Assembly: GCA_033239525.1 (NCBI GenBank)
Contig: BSYO01000028.1
Span: 11,091,597 to 11,155,596, forward strand
Origin: Nepenthes gracilis
Lineage: Eukaryota > Streptophyta > Magnoliopsida > Caryophyllales > Nepenthaceae
Direction: 5' to 3'
Length of the DNA stretch: 64,000 bases
The translations under genes were made by a program, and so were the position numbers. The notes under the pieces are model-generated. The model did no database searches. It was not told the DNA's origin and saw only the letters and a list, made by a program, of their open reading frames with translations. Positions 12,011 through 24,352 of this stretch are shown one piece after another. Positions within the stretch are counted from its first letter, which is position 1, and each line of letters starts with the position of its first letter.

Positions 12011-13133
12011 TAACAGTTTGCAGGTCGAGGGGTAGACGAGGAGAAATTCACCTGATTTTGGGGCAGTGTAGGTCATTCAATGAGATGTTATACAAGCACT
12101 CGCATGAGCAGATAAAATGACTATTTTATTAACTAAAATATGGTTTAGGCAATCAACATTATGCATGCAAGACTTACCTAAGCTTGGTGGGAAATCAGTT
12201 GTTGCACCTCTTAGGTTGTAGGGTGCTTTGGGCCCATGGGACTAGCCTTTTTTGGAGAATCGCTGAGGTTAGGAACAGTTCTCATCAATAGGGGGATTTG
12301 CCACTCCCACTGGCAGTTCTATGTCTGCGGTCTATATTCTTTGAATGGTTGGGTCTGCCATGCTGGGTTGGCATGACTTGAAGCAGTGTCTTTTGGCGTG
12401 AAACACCGCAAGTAAGGAGAGTCGAGGACTTTGACAGCCCCGAGGGGGTTCCAGCCTGCCGCTCGACACACTAGAGGTTGGGCAGCATCTTCTAGCATGA
12501 AACACCATAGGCAGGGGGTCAAGGACTCTGCTACTCCTAAGGGCATTTCGGCCTACTGCATGGTAGTCATCCAGCGGCTCAGTCTTGGATGTCAAGCTTA
12601 CATTGCTGACATGTGGCCTGCGGGTGCCAGAAAGGAGAAAACCTTGCTCGTTAAGTGGGCAATGCCTTCTGGCAGGGGATACCGCATACAAGGGGCTAAG
12701 CTCTTCACTACCCTTAGGGGTGTTCCAGCCTACTACCTACCTTGCTCGGCACATTGGCAGTATCTTCTGGTATGACACACCACATGCAAAGGAATGAGGA
12801 CTCTATCACTCCCAAGGGTGTTCCATCCTACTGCTTACATCTTGTGACTCGGTCAGTGCTCTGATTACAATTAGGCCCTATCGCTCTGGCCACCCGGGCC
12901 CTAAGGTTGTCTAGCTACTAGATCCTTTGAGGATGATGATTCTCTCACATTGTTTGAAAGTTGGATGGCGGAGCCCCAAGCATTGCACCTTCGGACGGGT
13001 GCAAACCGTCTGAAAGTGGGTACTTACCCGAGCACTAAGTGCTTGCATGCTTGGGGTTAGTCGCCCGTCAGCATGGCTACCTGAAGAATGGTCATCACCA
13101 TGACTGGTGCGATGGGTAGCAGTAGCAGGCCAA
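12011..13133 (-). repeat. Element interior with about 100-bp tandem units
   Basis: Between about 12370 and 12850, four copies of a unit with GGCAGYRTCTTCTGGYRTGAMACACCRCA followed by CTCCTAAGGGYRTTCCAGCCTRCTG start near 12382, 12482, 12659 and 12757; a 77-bp extra segment lies in the third interval. A fifth copy is at 19610-19680. 12960-13130 repeats 19730-19880 (GCATTGCACCTTCGGACGRGTGC). No coding frame is credible. Confidence 0.6.
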
Positions 13134-13277
13134 GCACATTGAGCTCCCAACTTTAAGCTGGACATCAGTAGAGAGAAGTTCTCCTCCTTCTCTCTAGACT
13201 TCGAATTTCAAAATTTGAAATTCGATTATGCCGTTTCTGCCTGACGCTCCTTCCGTCTCTGGCAGCGGTGCTCGTTG

Positions 13278-14899
13278 ATGGCCATGGTCGACCCCCTTGC
13301 TCCTCCTCCGGTGTCCGCTCCCCCCGTCCTTATCCACATCTTCTCTCCTCAGAACTCCGTCTCGCACTCGACAAATCCTTCCTCAAATCTTCCTTCGCCT
13401 TGGACCTGTGCTTCTTTTTCTGCCTCGGGGTCCCCAAACTTCCGATCCCGTCCATTCCGGCGGTAACGATGTGTCTCCCCATTCATGGGCTGATGTTGTA
13501 AAGAAGGACGGCCTGGGCTTAGCTCGAGCTCCGTTTCTTCCCTCTCCAAGCTTCATTGTGTTCTCGACGTTCGCTCTCACCTCCGCCCGGAGGTCATCGA
13601 ACAAGGTAACTCTTTTTGGAGTCATACATTAGTAGGCTACTTCCTTAACACTCCTCCACACTTCACGGCTGTTAAAGTAATTGCTATGAAGATATGGTCT
13701 CGATTCGGTCTCAAGCACCACGGCAACGCAGCGAATGCGGCTTTTTTCTTCCGCTTCCCTTCAAGAAATGGTGGAGAAAGTTATCGTCTGGTCCATGGAT
13801 TTTCTCCGGCAAAGCAATCTTCCTAAAGCACTGAAGCCCGGAATGGAGCTATCAAAAGAAGAACACAAGCGGTTTCCAATTTGGATAAAAATGTCGAACA
13901 TACCACTTAATTGTGGTCGCACGGTCTTTGTCAAGTTAGCCAAGATGATTGGGATTCCTCTTCAGATTGATCCCAAGACAGCTCGTATGGAAAATCTGTC
14001 CTTTGCAAAGATGTGCGTTGAAGTTGGTATGGATGGGCCGTTCCCTCACTCCATCATTCATCCTTGTTCTCTTCTATTGAATTTGCTTCGGTGAATGTGG
14101 CTTATAGCTGAAGCCAACCGAGATGTGCTCGATGCCAATAGATTGGGCATCCGGAGACAAATTGCCGTCCAAGCTCGTTCTGTGTAATTCTCATCCTAAA
14201 CCTCTCGGGTTCGGGCTAGCCGGTCCTGTCCTAAATGAAAACCCTCATCCCGAGGTTCATGTGAGTCCGGGTTGCCAAGTAACTATGCCTCCAATCGACG
14301 CTGTATGGTAAATCTCGGTCAACTTCCTTGTTCTATGGCTGAAGAAGCCTTGCCCCAACCGGAGTAACTCCAGACCCCCATAGCAGTTCTAAATGAACAA
14401 CTTCTTTGTCGGGCTGAGATTGAAGCTCCAGCTCTTCCCTTTGCCGATTCGGTCTGTCTTACTAGCCCAAATTCCCCTCTTCCTATTCCGGTGCCTCAGG
14501 CCCTGATTTGGGGTTACCAGGATCATTAATCAGATGAGCTCCTCCTTTTTGGGTTCTCCATTGATGGCCAGATTGAGAGTGCTATTCCATAATTGTCTCG
14601 CTGAGTGGGCGCATCAATTTAGTCTACCGGATGATTCCAGATGTTTGGATGGCTTCCTGGATATGCAGATGGATGATTTGGATCCTAATTCCCTGGATTC
14701 CGAACCTCTACACCATAATATCGATTTAGATGAATTTATGCTTACCCCAAGCTCTATTAAGAGAATTACTAAGCAATATTCTTCAAATTCCGCTGTGGTA
14801 GATGAATTGAGGGGCTTAGAGGCTGAGTGGAAGACTCCTAAGTCTAGGAAAAAGAAAAAGGCTGGCTCCAAAAAGTCCAGTGGCATCTCTGGCTCCTAG
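13278..14899 (+). pseudogene. LINE ORF1 (DUF4283 plus CCHC knuckle), broken
   Basis: ORF1 of plant L1 elements is a nucleic-acid-binding protein. Visible in order are SWADVVKKDG near 13485; a stretch like GNSFWSHTLVGYFL near 13610 in another frame; the DUF4283-like core LSKEEHKRFPIWIKMSNIPL then LSFAKMCVEVGMD (13735-14040); a knuckle C-x2-C-x4-H-x4-C read across a stop (CARCQ*IGHPETNC, about 14125-14165); and a basic C-terminus KKKKAGSKKSSGISGS ending at 14899. At least three frameshifts and several stops separate these blocks, so the gene is dead. The start is taken as the ATG at 13278; others nearby are possible. Confidence 0.72.
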
Positions 14900-16868
14900 G
14901 CCCTTGCTGCTGGGTTTTTTTTGTCTGGGTCTTGATTCCGGGGCCTTGGAATTGATCTGGTGTTTTTTTTTGGTGGTTTCTTTCTGCTTCTTGTTGACTA
15001 GTTTTTGAACAAATTGTAGAAGAATGTGCTTGGAGGTCTTTTGGTCCTTTTCGGGCATAATAAATCCTACTCTCCTGGGATCTTCATCTGCCTCCACTGG
15101 TCTGTGCTGTTGGATTTTTTGGTAAGTTTGGATGCTGCTGTTGGGGTGAATAGATCCTATTTTGGTTCGCTGCCTGTGCTGTTGGGGCTCCATTTTTTTA
15201 TGAAAATGGAGGTTAGCAGCTGGTAAATAAGCTTGGTGGTTCTTGCTGATTAAGCCTGTGGTGGCTATTCACTGCCGTAGGCAGGGAGGTGGTTGTGGGT
15301 ACTGTTTTTTTTAAGACGAACTGGAATTACGTGTTTCTTGAAATGGATGTCCCGCGCCTAGTGGGTTGGGGCTAATGATGGAACGGCCGGCTGACCCTTT
15401 GATATTGTGATCCAATAGCGTGTCTGATGAGGTGTGAACTCTGCTTTGCTCTTTTAATCTACCGGATGTTGTGGATTGATGTATTTGTGGTCCCCACATC
15501 ACCGTGGCCCCTGTTCCCGATTGGGATGCGATCGATTGTCGACCATGGTGTATGAAGTTCTTTGATGGATGTGCTTCAATCATGTTGCAACAAAGGAAAA
15601 CCGAATGCAATGGACGCCTCTTGAGGGCCGGGCATTGCACGCTCTTGCAAATGCGAATTTACTCCCGGTTGTCGATGAGAGGACTGGGCAGTGGGATTCT
15701 ATTGCTGCGATCGAATGGCACGCTTCGGTGGCTGAAAAACGACAACCTGGTTGGTGGAGGCCCTCCCGCTTGCTGCCCTCCCCGGCCGCTTTCGGCTCTT
15801 GTCTCTCCTGGACATTTAGCCTTGCCTCACAGGTTTGGCCGCTGAATGTGCTATCTCCAGATGCCGAGGTTGTGGCTGGATGGGTGCAAAGTGAGATTTG
15901 GATGCCGTTGATGGTGTGTTCTTTGTGAATCATATTTGGGTCAGGCGCCGCCATTCTCACGCTGCTCCACTAATCTCATCTCCCCGTTACTCTCTCCATA
16001 TAAGGTTCGTCCCTTTGCATTAGGAGTAGCTGATATTGCCTATTGGTGATGGTTGGTTCATCGCCTGGCACCGATGGTGCTTGGTGGATCTCGATGTTAG
16101 AGGCATGGTATATGATATGCTGCCGCCTCTTTATGCTCGCCTGTTGCACGTTGGTTATGGATTTTGTTGTAGCATGCTATTGGAATGTGGTTTGTTGCAT
16201 CTTTGTCACTGAGATTGCGATAAACATTTGACCCTGAAATTGGAGGGACTTGGTAGGCCTCGTTTTGCCCATTCATGTTCTTGGATGCGGTTTTGCTAGT
16301 GCCCGGATGGCCTGTATTTTGAATCGGGGTGCCGCAACCTTCTTTGGATCTCGCACTCAGTGTCTTTGCCTCGGATTGTTGAGGTTCGATGCTCAGTGCC
16401 TTGATGGTGCAGGGTCCGTGAAGCCGCGTCAAGCCGCTTTCGATGGGATGGGGCTTCAGCCTGCCCGATGTGATTTCCAGATTGGTATGATGCTTTATGA
16501 GGTTGAAGCCTTGATTTTAAGGGTTCTTTTGAGATGTCACTTTGCTATGTTAGATAGCCAAGATGATGTTGCTGGTCTCGAGCCTGGAGCTTTCTCTTGT
16601 CTCATGTGCGGTGCCTATGGCGTGCCACCGTGTGAAGCCGTTTTTGTGTATCACCTTTACATGCCGCGTTTAGTTTGTTTATGATGGAAATGTCATATTT
16701 TGTCGTTTTCGGCAAACGCTGTCCTCCTAGAGGCCATTTTGTATACTTTGATGTAATGTCCGCTCGGGGTATGCCCTAGCGGTTATATTTTATCTTCAAG
16801 TCAAAATACTTGGAGATAAACATATTTTTTATAATTTTTTCTCCCATTAATCCAAAATACTTACTTAC
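14900..16868 (+). other. 3' part of LINE; no domain recognised
   Basis: Several open frames of 100-140 codons occur on both strands (for example 15504-15928, 16250-16684), but none has a motif I can name and none is favoured by length. The far end carries TTTTGTATACTTTGATGTAATG followed by a hairpin (TATCTTCAAGT/ACTTGGAGATA at about 16792-16820). Confidence 0.45.
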
Positions 16869-16896
16869 CAAAAAAAAAAAGCATATTGAGCTCCCC

Positions 16897-18955
16897 ATCA
16901 TAAGGATTGCTATGACGGACCAAATTCTAATAAAAAATCGATAAGGTTCCGCCTCAAAATATTCGTCAGACAAACAAAACCTGTACAATATCCTGTACAA
17001 CATGCATATCACAACAACAATCATGCACATAATCCAAAATGGCCACAATCTATTAGTGGTACCGAGGTCATATTTCCGGATATAACGTCGACTCATAAGA
17101 GATACCACTAGGTACTTCAAAATTAAATCATAATAACCTATGAAAGCATATACAATTATTAATACACAGCGGAACTAAGTTATACTATACATCATCAATA
17201 TAACAAATACATATCCTTCAAAATGTACAAAAATTTTCTTCATACATAAGTACAATACCACAAAAATTTGAGTCTATAGAATAATCTTTCAAATCCACTG
17301 CCTAGCCAACTGCTAATCTCCACTCTGCCGTATCAAGCATAAATTCGTACTCATCCGAATGTAAGAAAATAGTAAGGAGTGAGTCGAATGCTCAGCCTGT
17401 ACAATATAACCAATGACAATAAACAATATACTCAAAATAAAGTAATGGAAGGGAAGTAAGAGTATAATACAGATGCATAAATATAAAGTATGATTAAATA
17501 TATTTTTTGGAATACATTTATCTTTTCACATTTTATATTTGATTCATTTAGATTCTAAAATATGTAGAAATTCATTCATTATTTAGAAAATAAAGGCCAA
17601 TAGACCTTACCAGCTCATAGAGTAGCTGAACGAGGAATGAAATGTGTATGCATCTACACATTTTATGGCACTACCCACGATACCTCAACTTTGTTGTCCC
17701 GTAGCAGACAGTGTACTTTTCACCTAATATACGAGGTCAGATAACACATATGCCACCGTAGCATCTCATATGGCCCAAGAGCATTCATCAGTTTACCACT
17801 ATAATATTCTAAGGTATGTTAGAAAATACTACCCTTTGAAATATAAATCATTAGTCCAATTTCATGATTACTTATTCTTAAGAAAATGTCGACATATTCT
17901 TATACAAAGTTCTCACTCATTGGAGAACAAATCATCAAATATAACAAATTATGGAGTTTTCTTCATATACTTTGCATAATTCTCATATTTCTCAGATACA
18001 CATACATATTATCATTCACTTGAGAGTTTAAATTTTTACATAATTTCAAGTGCATGCACAAATTAATATAAAATTTGAAAAATATTAGAAAATCCTTACC
18101 ATGTTGAGCCAAATAAAACTTTGTAGCTTTCGGATAATAAATCCCTTCACAAAAGCATCCAATAATATTTTCAAAATATAAAACATTATATTTACTAAAT
18201 ACATATGAATAAATACCAAATAATCACGTTTGTAAATTAGGGTTCCAAGTTTCAAGTCCATATTGTACATAAATCCCAAAACAAATGGGAGAAAATACAG
18301 GGTGTGGTGTAGGGTTTTGTTTGAAGCATAATATTTCATAAAACTTAGAAATCGAACATAAAATCAATATATATACATGTTCAAGACATGAGTTTCATAA
18401 AATATAAGTGTAGATGGGTATCGGAATAAAAATACCTAAAGAGAACGGAACAAAAGTGTAACAAGAGAAAGAAAAATATATGGGCGCACTTGCCTAGGCC
18501 AGATTTATAACTTTCTTAACTAGCCCTAAGCCAGAAATGAACTCGGTGCTTCAATCTCCTCCTTCTATCTCTTTTCCTTCACATTCTCTCTCTATCTCTC
18601 ACAGACTTGTCAAAACTAACCGAAAAAGAAACCTTTGCGCATTTAAATACAGATCGACCGGCATGCTAGTGCTCGAGCGATAATCAAGCATGGCAGCATT
18701 GGAATGGGCGCTCGAGCGCGACGCTAGTGCACTTCAAGTGTGCATACACTGGATTTGGCGCCTCCTGTTGGCGCTTGAGCAGTCGGTAGGTGCCACTACC
18801 CTAGAATGGGTGCCCTGGTACTGCCTCAGGCTCCCAGCCGGTGTCCTCACCGATATCCTATTCCACTTCCGAAACTTACTTTTTCATATATATTATTATA
18901 TTATCTTAATTACTCTTAATTACGATATTTTGAAAATCAAAACCTCATAATTGTA
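16897..18955 (-). repeat. AT-rich dispersed repeat, family S, copy 2 (reverse)
   Basis: GGAGTGAGTCGAATGCTCAGC (about 17376) and CTCTCTCTATCTCTCACAG (about 18583) are the reverse-complement counterparts of 6560-6600 and of the GA-rich leader in copy 1. The frame 16776-17120 on the minus strand looks hydrophobic but crosses the LINE end, so it is not a gene. No coding function is seen. Confidence 0.5.
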
Positions 18956-18959
18956 ATAG

Positions 18960-19963
18960 CTTCTACGGGATCTGTTGCTATGCACAGGGTCAATGAGAAG
19001 TGTTACAGCAGAATCGGCCTTACCAAGCCCTTGAGTCAGGCCTCTCACGAGCAGTGGGAAGGACATTTTGGGAGCCGTTCCTATGTTATGCTTATTCTCC
19101 CAACATGGGGATGACAAAGAGTTTATTGCTGTTACTGAAGTCTTCCTTATGATTGGAGGGTTACTGATCGTCTTAGCGATAGTAAAGGAATCACTGTTCC
19201 GGGCTTTTGTCCTACACTTCAGGACCTGGTCAAAATTTCTTTGAGAGTGGGCCTTATCGCTCGGATCCTTCCAAATTCTGAGGTAGTTAGGCGGATGAGA
19301 TTTTCTCTTGGCAGGATGTCCTTTCCTCTGGCTTCTCCTTTTGGGTGTAGACATTTGTATGAGGGAGGAAAGTGCCCCCAGCCGCTACCCGTCCAAATGA
19401 GCGTAGAGGGCCTAGAGTGGTTTAAGCACTATGCCTCATTGGGTGGTGAGTGCATGCTCGTCAGAGGTAGGCCACACATTGCCGTGGCTGATCAGAGGGT
19501 TGTTGCCATGGGAGACAACATCTCAGTCTGATGTGCTGGCAGGAGCACGGGCATCGATTGTGCTTGTTTGCTTACATGCAATCGGTAGGCACTGAGGGAG
19601 GACCCTGCTCGGCGTCTTCTAGTATGAGACATTGCATACGGGGGTTAGGGATTTCTCCACCCTTGAGGGCGTTCTAGCCTGCTGTCCACACCACGTCGGG
19701 ATCCCTTGAGGCTCTAGGAGGTGAAGGGCAGAGCCCCCAACATTGCACCTTCGGACGAGTGCAGATGGTCTAAAGTTGGACCAGGATAGGTAGCCTAGTA
19801 GGGCGGCAAGCATCCACAAGTCCGGGGTTGGTCGTCTGTCTATGCAACTACCCATGGAGGGGTCCTCATCGCGGGAGGAGAAATCGCTGCTTGGTGTGCT
19901 AGCTCGTGCCCGTGACGCTGACCATGTTTGCTCTTGTGTGTATGATGGTTAGACTTTTTAATT
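18960..19963 (-). other. 5' leader region of the 7-22 kb element, homologous to another element
   Basis: Around 19230-19310 the plus strand encodes GLIARILPNSEVVRRMRF. The element at 26704-33842 has VALILPNTEVVELMRY, also antisense, at about 29280-29350. 19700-19890 matches 28840-29000 and 29040-29210 in reverse complement. There is no Gag here. The plus-strand frames contain stops. Confidence 0.55.
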
Positions 19964-19983
19964 ATTTCCATAAACAGCACCAA
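19964..19983 (-). other. Decayed primer binding site
   Basis: Minus strand TTGGTGCTGTTTATGGAAAT directly follows the 5' LTR. It differs from the intact site at 28734 by transitions only. Confidence 0.7.
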
Positions 19984-21881
19984 TAATGCGTTACAAAATC
20001 TAGGTTATTATACGAATTCGAGAGCTACTCGATCTTTTACGGCGGGTTAAATTGGAACGGGTTTAGCCTCCATCATTGCGAATCTAGATCATGCACACCA
20101 CAATTAATAAACAAGAGGTTAGAGGGTTGGTGAATTTGCTCATTGATTTATCTTCTGACACTCAAATCAGAAATATTTCTAAATAGATGGAAAGATGCGA
20201 TGATATGAGAGAATGCTTGGATGCATGCTATGGGAGGATTGAGTATTTTGATTGTGGTTGGCTTGGGAGTAGCTTATAGACGAAGAATTGAGCTCCGGTA
20301 AGTGCACCTGACTAGGGGGCAGCTTTGAAAGATGGAAGATTGAGTTTCGCTAAGATGCGCCCAATCAGAGGCGGCTTTAAGAGATGGAGGATTGAGCTCC
20401 GTTGAGGTGCTCTCAGTCAGAGGCGATTTTGAGAGATGGAGGACAAGGCTTCGATTGAGGTGTGCTCGATTATGGCGTGGCTTTGAGAGATGGGGGGACT
20501 GAATTTCTATGAGGAACGCCCAATTAGTGGGCGATTTTGAGAGATGGAGGATAAGGGTTTGATCAAGTGCGCTTGATCAGGGAGCAACTTTGATAGAAAG
20601 AGGATTGAGCTCTGTTGAGGTGCACCCGGTTAGGGGGCGATTTTGAGAAATGGAGGACAAGGCTTTGATTGAGGTGTGCTCAGTCAAGGGGTAGCTTTTA
20701 GAGATGGAGGACCAAGCTCTGATTGAGTGCGCCCAACCAGGGGGTGGCTTTGAGAGATGGAGAATAAGGCTTTGACCAAGTGTGCCCTACCATGGGGGCT
20801 TTGTGAGATAGAGAATAAGGCTTCAGCTAAGTGCACCCGACCATAGGGGGCTTTACGAGATGAAAGACTGAGCTCCAACAAGAATAGAGGAGTGATGAAC
20901 TTGCTAAGGAGTGGTTGATTATCGAGTACACCTGCGGAGACATGTCTAATCGGAGGAGGAAAAGATTTCTAGGCGCTAAAGATGACGAAAGAGTTCACTC
21001 ACCAATCTTCTCCTGATTGCAGATGGAGGGGGCTCTCTGCGCCATACTCTATGAGTCATCTTTATTGGTCAAGATTAGTAATCAGCAAGGAAAAAAAATT
21101 CTTCTCTGGCAGGAGGTAGCCCTGAGACTGATCATGGCATGCCCTTGGTCATCTCCCTCGTTCTCCATTCTTGAGAGTTTGGAAAGAGTTTTCTTCTACA
21201 ATTCTCCCCCTCTCTTTTTTCCTCCTCCATTGGGTTTTGCCACTAGCCAAATCATCTCGTTTGTGGACTACGAGCCCAGATTGACTTCCCCCTTTTCTGC
21301 AAAGGAAGGGGGATATTTATAGAGCGGGGGCTGCAAAGCTTACTTTGGGGCATATAGCTAGCAGTAGTTGCTTACGTAGATTTGCTGAGTTGTCTTGGTG
21401 ATTTCAGAAATCGATTGCGGTAGCCTTGGCTGTACGGGGATACTCTTTCCTTTTTTGAAGCGATCATGAGGCACGCCATATTATAGCTGCCTTATTGGCA
21501 GCGATTCTCCTTTGATATTCGCTTGGCTGCCTTAACAATTATGGCAAGTTCTTTTCACAAACACGCGCAGCTCTGACCAGGCTATTGGCCGTTGGGCTGG
21601 AGGAGCGCTCTACACCGTGATTGGCTACATGCACTGGCAATTGCCACTAGAGGACCACGCACGAGTTGTAATCATACGGGTATGTCCGTTGAAGTGGAGC
21701 TGAGTTGGGGTTGTTGGGATGCACACTTATAGGCTGCATATGGCCGGTGGCATGGATGACCCACATCTCGATGGCCGAACCTGAGGCGCGATCCCAGGCC
21801 TTCTCCTAGGCTGCAGCTTCCGAACTATTCTTCCACAGTGGGCCTAGCCTCAGTGCCAACCTATGGGTACAAGACCCATTA
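19984..21881 (-). repeat. 5' LTR of the 7-22 kb element (1898 bp)
   Basis: Starts TAATGCG next to the PBS (TGATGCG in the related solo LTR at 40508) and ends ACCCATTA. Colinear with 7003-8650; the 250-bp excess is mostly extra array copies. Minus-strand TATA-like CTATAAATATCCC lies near 21308-21320. Confidence 0.82.
20290..20890. repeat. Tandem array inside LTR, about 50-55 bp unit
   Basis: Ten or more copies of GGCTTTGAGAGATGGAGGAYAAGGCT followed by GTGCGCYCGRYCAGGGGG. It is the longer counterpart of the array at 7390-7690. Confidence 0.8.
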
Positions 21882-22539
21882 AGATTCATACCTATTTTTG
21901 ATAATTTTGATATAATTAAATATATAACTGGATATATAATTAATATTTCTTGGAATCTATGCTCATATGTTTAATATTTGTTATTGTTTGATTAACTTTA
22001 TCTTGTATAGAATTTTCTCATAAACTATATAATTAAAATAATTATTGTAAAATTTCATACAAAATGTGGGTTTAACATTGTGACATTGTGGTAACTAACT
22101 CTCAAATTAATACCCATGTGGAGGATTGGACACGGATCAAATTGATGCGAATTTGAAGATAAATCATAATCAAAACTATATATTTAGCTTGTATTTTTGC
22201 CAGACTGAACCAAACGATCAATTGAGAAAAAAACGTCTAAATCGTCAATGTGTATGTGAATTTAGCTTCGATGATTTTATATCATTTATAGTTATAAAAT
22301 TATTTGTCCAAAAACTATTTATTCAATTTAATAATAATATCATACATGGGAATTGAATTAATAACAATAACATTAACATAATAGTATCTCAAATATGTTA
22401 TGAAATAATGTAACAAATTATACAAAAATAAAAAATAAATAAATAAAAATAATACTATAAATGAAAAATTAATCATCAATAAAAAATTTTTACAATTAAA
22501 TTTATGGAAATTGCTTTTGTAATCTATAGTCTATATTTT
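21882..22539. other. AT-rich intergenic stretch, nothing recognised
   Basis: Mostly A/T with short (AAAT)n runs near 22425-22460. The 76-codon frame at 22126-22356 is in AT-rich sequence with no motif. Confidence 0.6.
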
Positions 22540-23682
22540 TGTTGGGTTCCAATATAGGGGCCCATAAAACACGGCCCAAAGAAAGGGCCCAAGTTAAAAG
22601 CCCAGAGACGTGTCCACGGACCACGAGGATTGGATGGCTCAAGAGGCCCAAAAGCCCAAGATAGCTCATTACGCTAGACTGGCTTAACGAGCCCGAGAAC
22701 ATGGGCTAATGTCCCAAAAGACAAAGTAACGGCAAAGGTTCGAGAGGTCCCTTTAACTAACAGGGGCTCGAGGACACCACAAGGAGCTGACGACACCAAA
22801 GACACCCGAGAAATGTCTGGGAACCCTAGCCCCCAGGTACGAGGATCAGGAGAAGAAGTCCGAAAACCTCAAACGTTCCTTCAGGTCTCAGATCAAGTCT
22901 GAGAAGTTAGTAAAGACTCGAGGACCTTTCACGATGAGACACAGATCCTCCAAATTATGGAGAAAGCAATTAACGTTGGAAGGCCGCCTTCTTTAAACGA
23001 GTTCGCGAACTCACAAAGGGACAATGCACGCCATATAAGGATGAGGACTATCTCTCGCATGGCCGAAAGGGCCAATTAAGCAACTTCACTGATTTTCAAG
23101 GAACTTGCAGCAACTGCAAGACGCCGCTTCCGCAGAGCACGTTTAGTCAAATCAAGACTGACGCCTAGAATCTACACACCTGACACAGCCAGGCCCTACC
23201 AATGGCGCCAGCAGCATGCCTCCCTGTATACGCCGACGTTCCTGACATGGACGGTGGGGTAGGTGGACGGCTCCCTCACGCGTCTGGCGTGACCATCGAG
23301 ATAAGCGAAACTGACCTCTCGGCCATCGCCCATTTTACGTATCCTCTCCCAAACGGCACAATTTCTTCCTATAAATACCCAGCACAGGCTCTTGCCTTGA
23401 GAGCTTTTTCTCTCTTTTCGAACAAGAAGAATAAAAGGGCTCTAAAGCTTTTCAAAGCTTCCAAGAGGAAAGAAATTAAAAAAAGAAAGGGAAGCAACTC
23501 CCAAGATTTGTATTTTGTAAAAACTTCCGTCCATAGTGAAGCACTTGTGGTCTCGAGGCGCCGTGATTTTCCTTCCATTCAAAGGAGGCTTTCACGTAAA
23601 AAACGGTTTAATCTTTCCATCTCTACACCCTACACTCTCAAACACTTGTATTGCACTGAATCCCCGGATCTGAAACGTAACA
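22540..23682 (+). repeat. Solo LTR (TGTTG...GTAACA, 1143 bp)
   Basis: Starts TGTTGGGTTCC with GGCCCATAAAACACGGCCCA, the reverse-complement match of the right end of the LTR at 3431-4487, and ends ACGTAACA, matching that LTR's PBS-side end. TATA-like CCTATAAATACCC lies at about 23370 and AATAAA at about 23431. Flanks ATTTT (22535-22539) and ACTTT (23683-23687) differ by one base. No PBS, PPT or partner LTR follows. The frame 23202-23711 is inside the LTR and is not taken as a gene. Confidence 0.72.
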
Positions 23683-24352
23683 ACTTTGATGATATTTTAC
23701 CTAAAAAATAATAATTTAAAGGGCAATAAAATATTCTGGTAGGTTTATTTGTTAGTAAAAAATTTAAAATAAATTAAAATAAATAAATAAATTTTTATGA
23801 TATTAAATTAAAATAAAAATTATAAGAAAATTTTGAATTATAAATACTCTATTTTTTTATTTTATCTTATTTTTTACTATCCTTAACAAGTAAATTTTTT
23901 TTAAAATTTTTCCTTGACAATTAGATAATGAAATATTTTTTTAAAAAAAATATTTTAATTTTAAATAATTGTTCTTCAAATTTTAAATAATAAATTTTTT
24001 CCTCTTTTCTTTTTATTTATTTATTTATTTTTGTTTTCTACAAACTTTCACAAATCAAACATAATGCCAATAAAATTAATTATTTAAAATATTAGGAAAA
24101 ATCGTAATCATATTATAAAAAAATATTTTTCTCTACGTATTTTTATAATTTTTAACCGTACAAATCATGTAGAAAATCTACATTTAATTTCAAAATTTCC
24201 TAACCTTTGGCCTTTTATATGAAGTGGCCTTTGCCCTACCTATAGTCTATTTTATATTTTTAAACAATTACAAAAAATATATTTATTTTACTATACCTAT
24301 TATAAAAATATTATCTCATATTTTATATTCATAAATATTGTAAAAATAATAT
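23683..24352. other. AT-rich intergenic stretch, nothing recognised
   Basis: Very high A/T with poly(T), TTATTTATTTATTTATTT near 24016-24035 and no coding signal on either strand. Confidence 0.65.

Larger units (their letters stand above)
13150..16880 (+). mobile_element. L1-type LINE, ORF2 missing
   Basis: The right end is a run of 11 A at about 16870-16880. It is followed by GCATATTGAGCTCCCC (16881-16896), which repeats GCACATTGAGCTCCCA at 13134-13149 (14 of 16 bases), a typical LINE target-site duplication. ORF1 remains occupy 13278-14899. The 14900-16868 part is AT-balanced sequence with many short frames; I find no endonuclease or reverse-transcriptase motif there, and 3.7 kb is short for a plant L1, so ORF2 appears deleted. 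Confidence 0.62.
7003..21881 (-). mobile_element. Large non-autonomous Tat-like LTR element with nested insertions
   Basis: Two LTRs (7003-8650 and 19984-21881) are in the same direction. The PPT touches the left LTR and a decayed PBS touches the right one, so the element reads leftward. No protease, RT, RNase H or integrase is visible. The interior holds antisense cassette remains (8651-11400), minisatellite remains (about 11860-12010), a 100-bp tandem block (12370-12850), a LINE (13150-16880), an S-family copy (16897-18955) and a 5' leader (18960-19963) shared with the element at 26704-33842. Flanks AAATT (6998-7002) and AGATT (21882-21886) differ by one base, a plausible aged TSD; the left LTR's first bases are degraded, so its start is good to about 10 bp. 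Confidence 0.75.

Noticed and set aside
14534..14899. 121-aa frame as a separate host gene
   Set aside because: Its basic C-terminus and position fit the end of LINE ORF1.
16776..17120. Hydrophobic 114-aa minus frame, possible membrane protein
   Set aside because: It crosses the LINE A-tail and TSD and lies in AT-rich repeat, where hydrophobic codons arise by composition.
7003..21881. Two separate solo LTRs instead of one element
   Set aside because: PPT next to the left LTR and PBS next to the right LTR, both in the minus sense, show one element, although its interior is disrupted.
23202..23711. 169-aa plus frame as a host gene
   Set aside because: Lies within a solo LTR across its TATA and poly(A) motifs; no recognisable domain.
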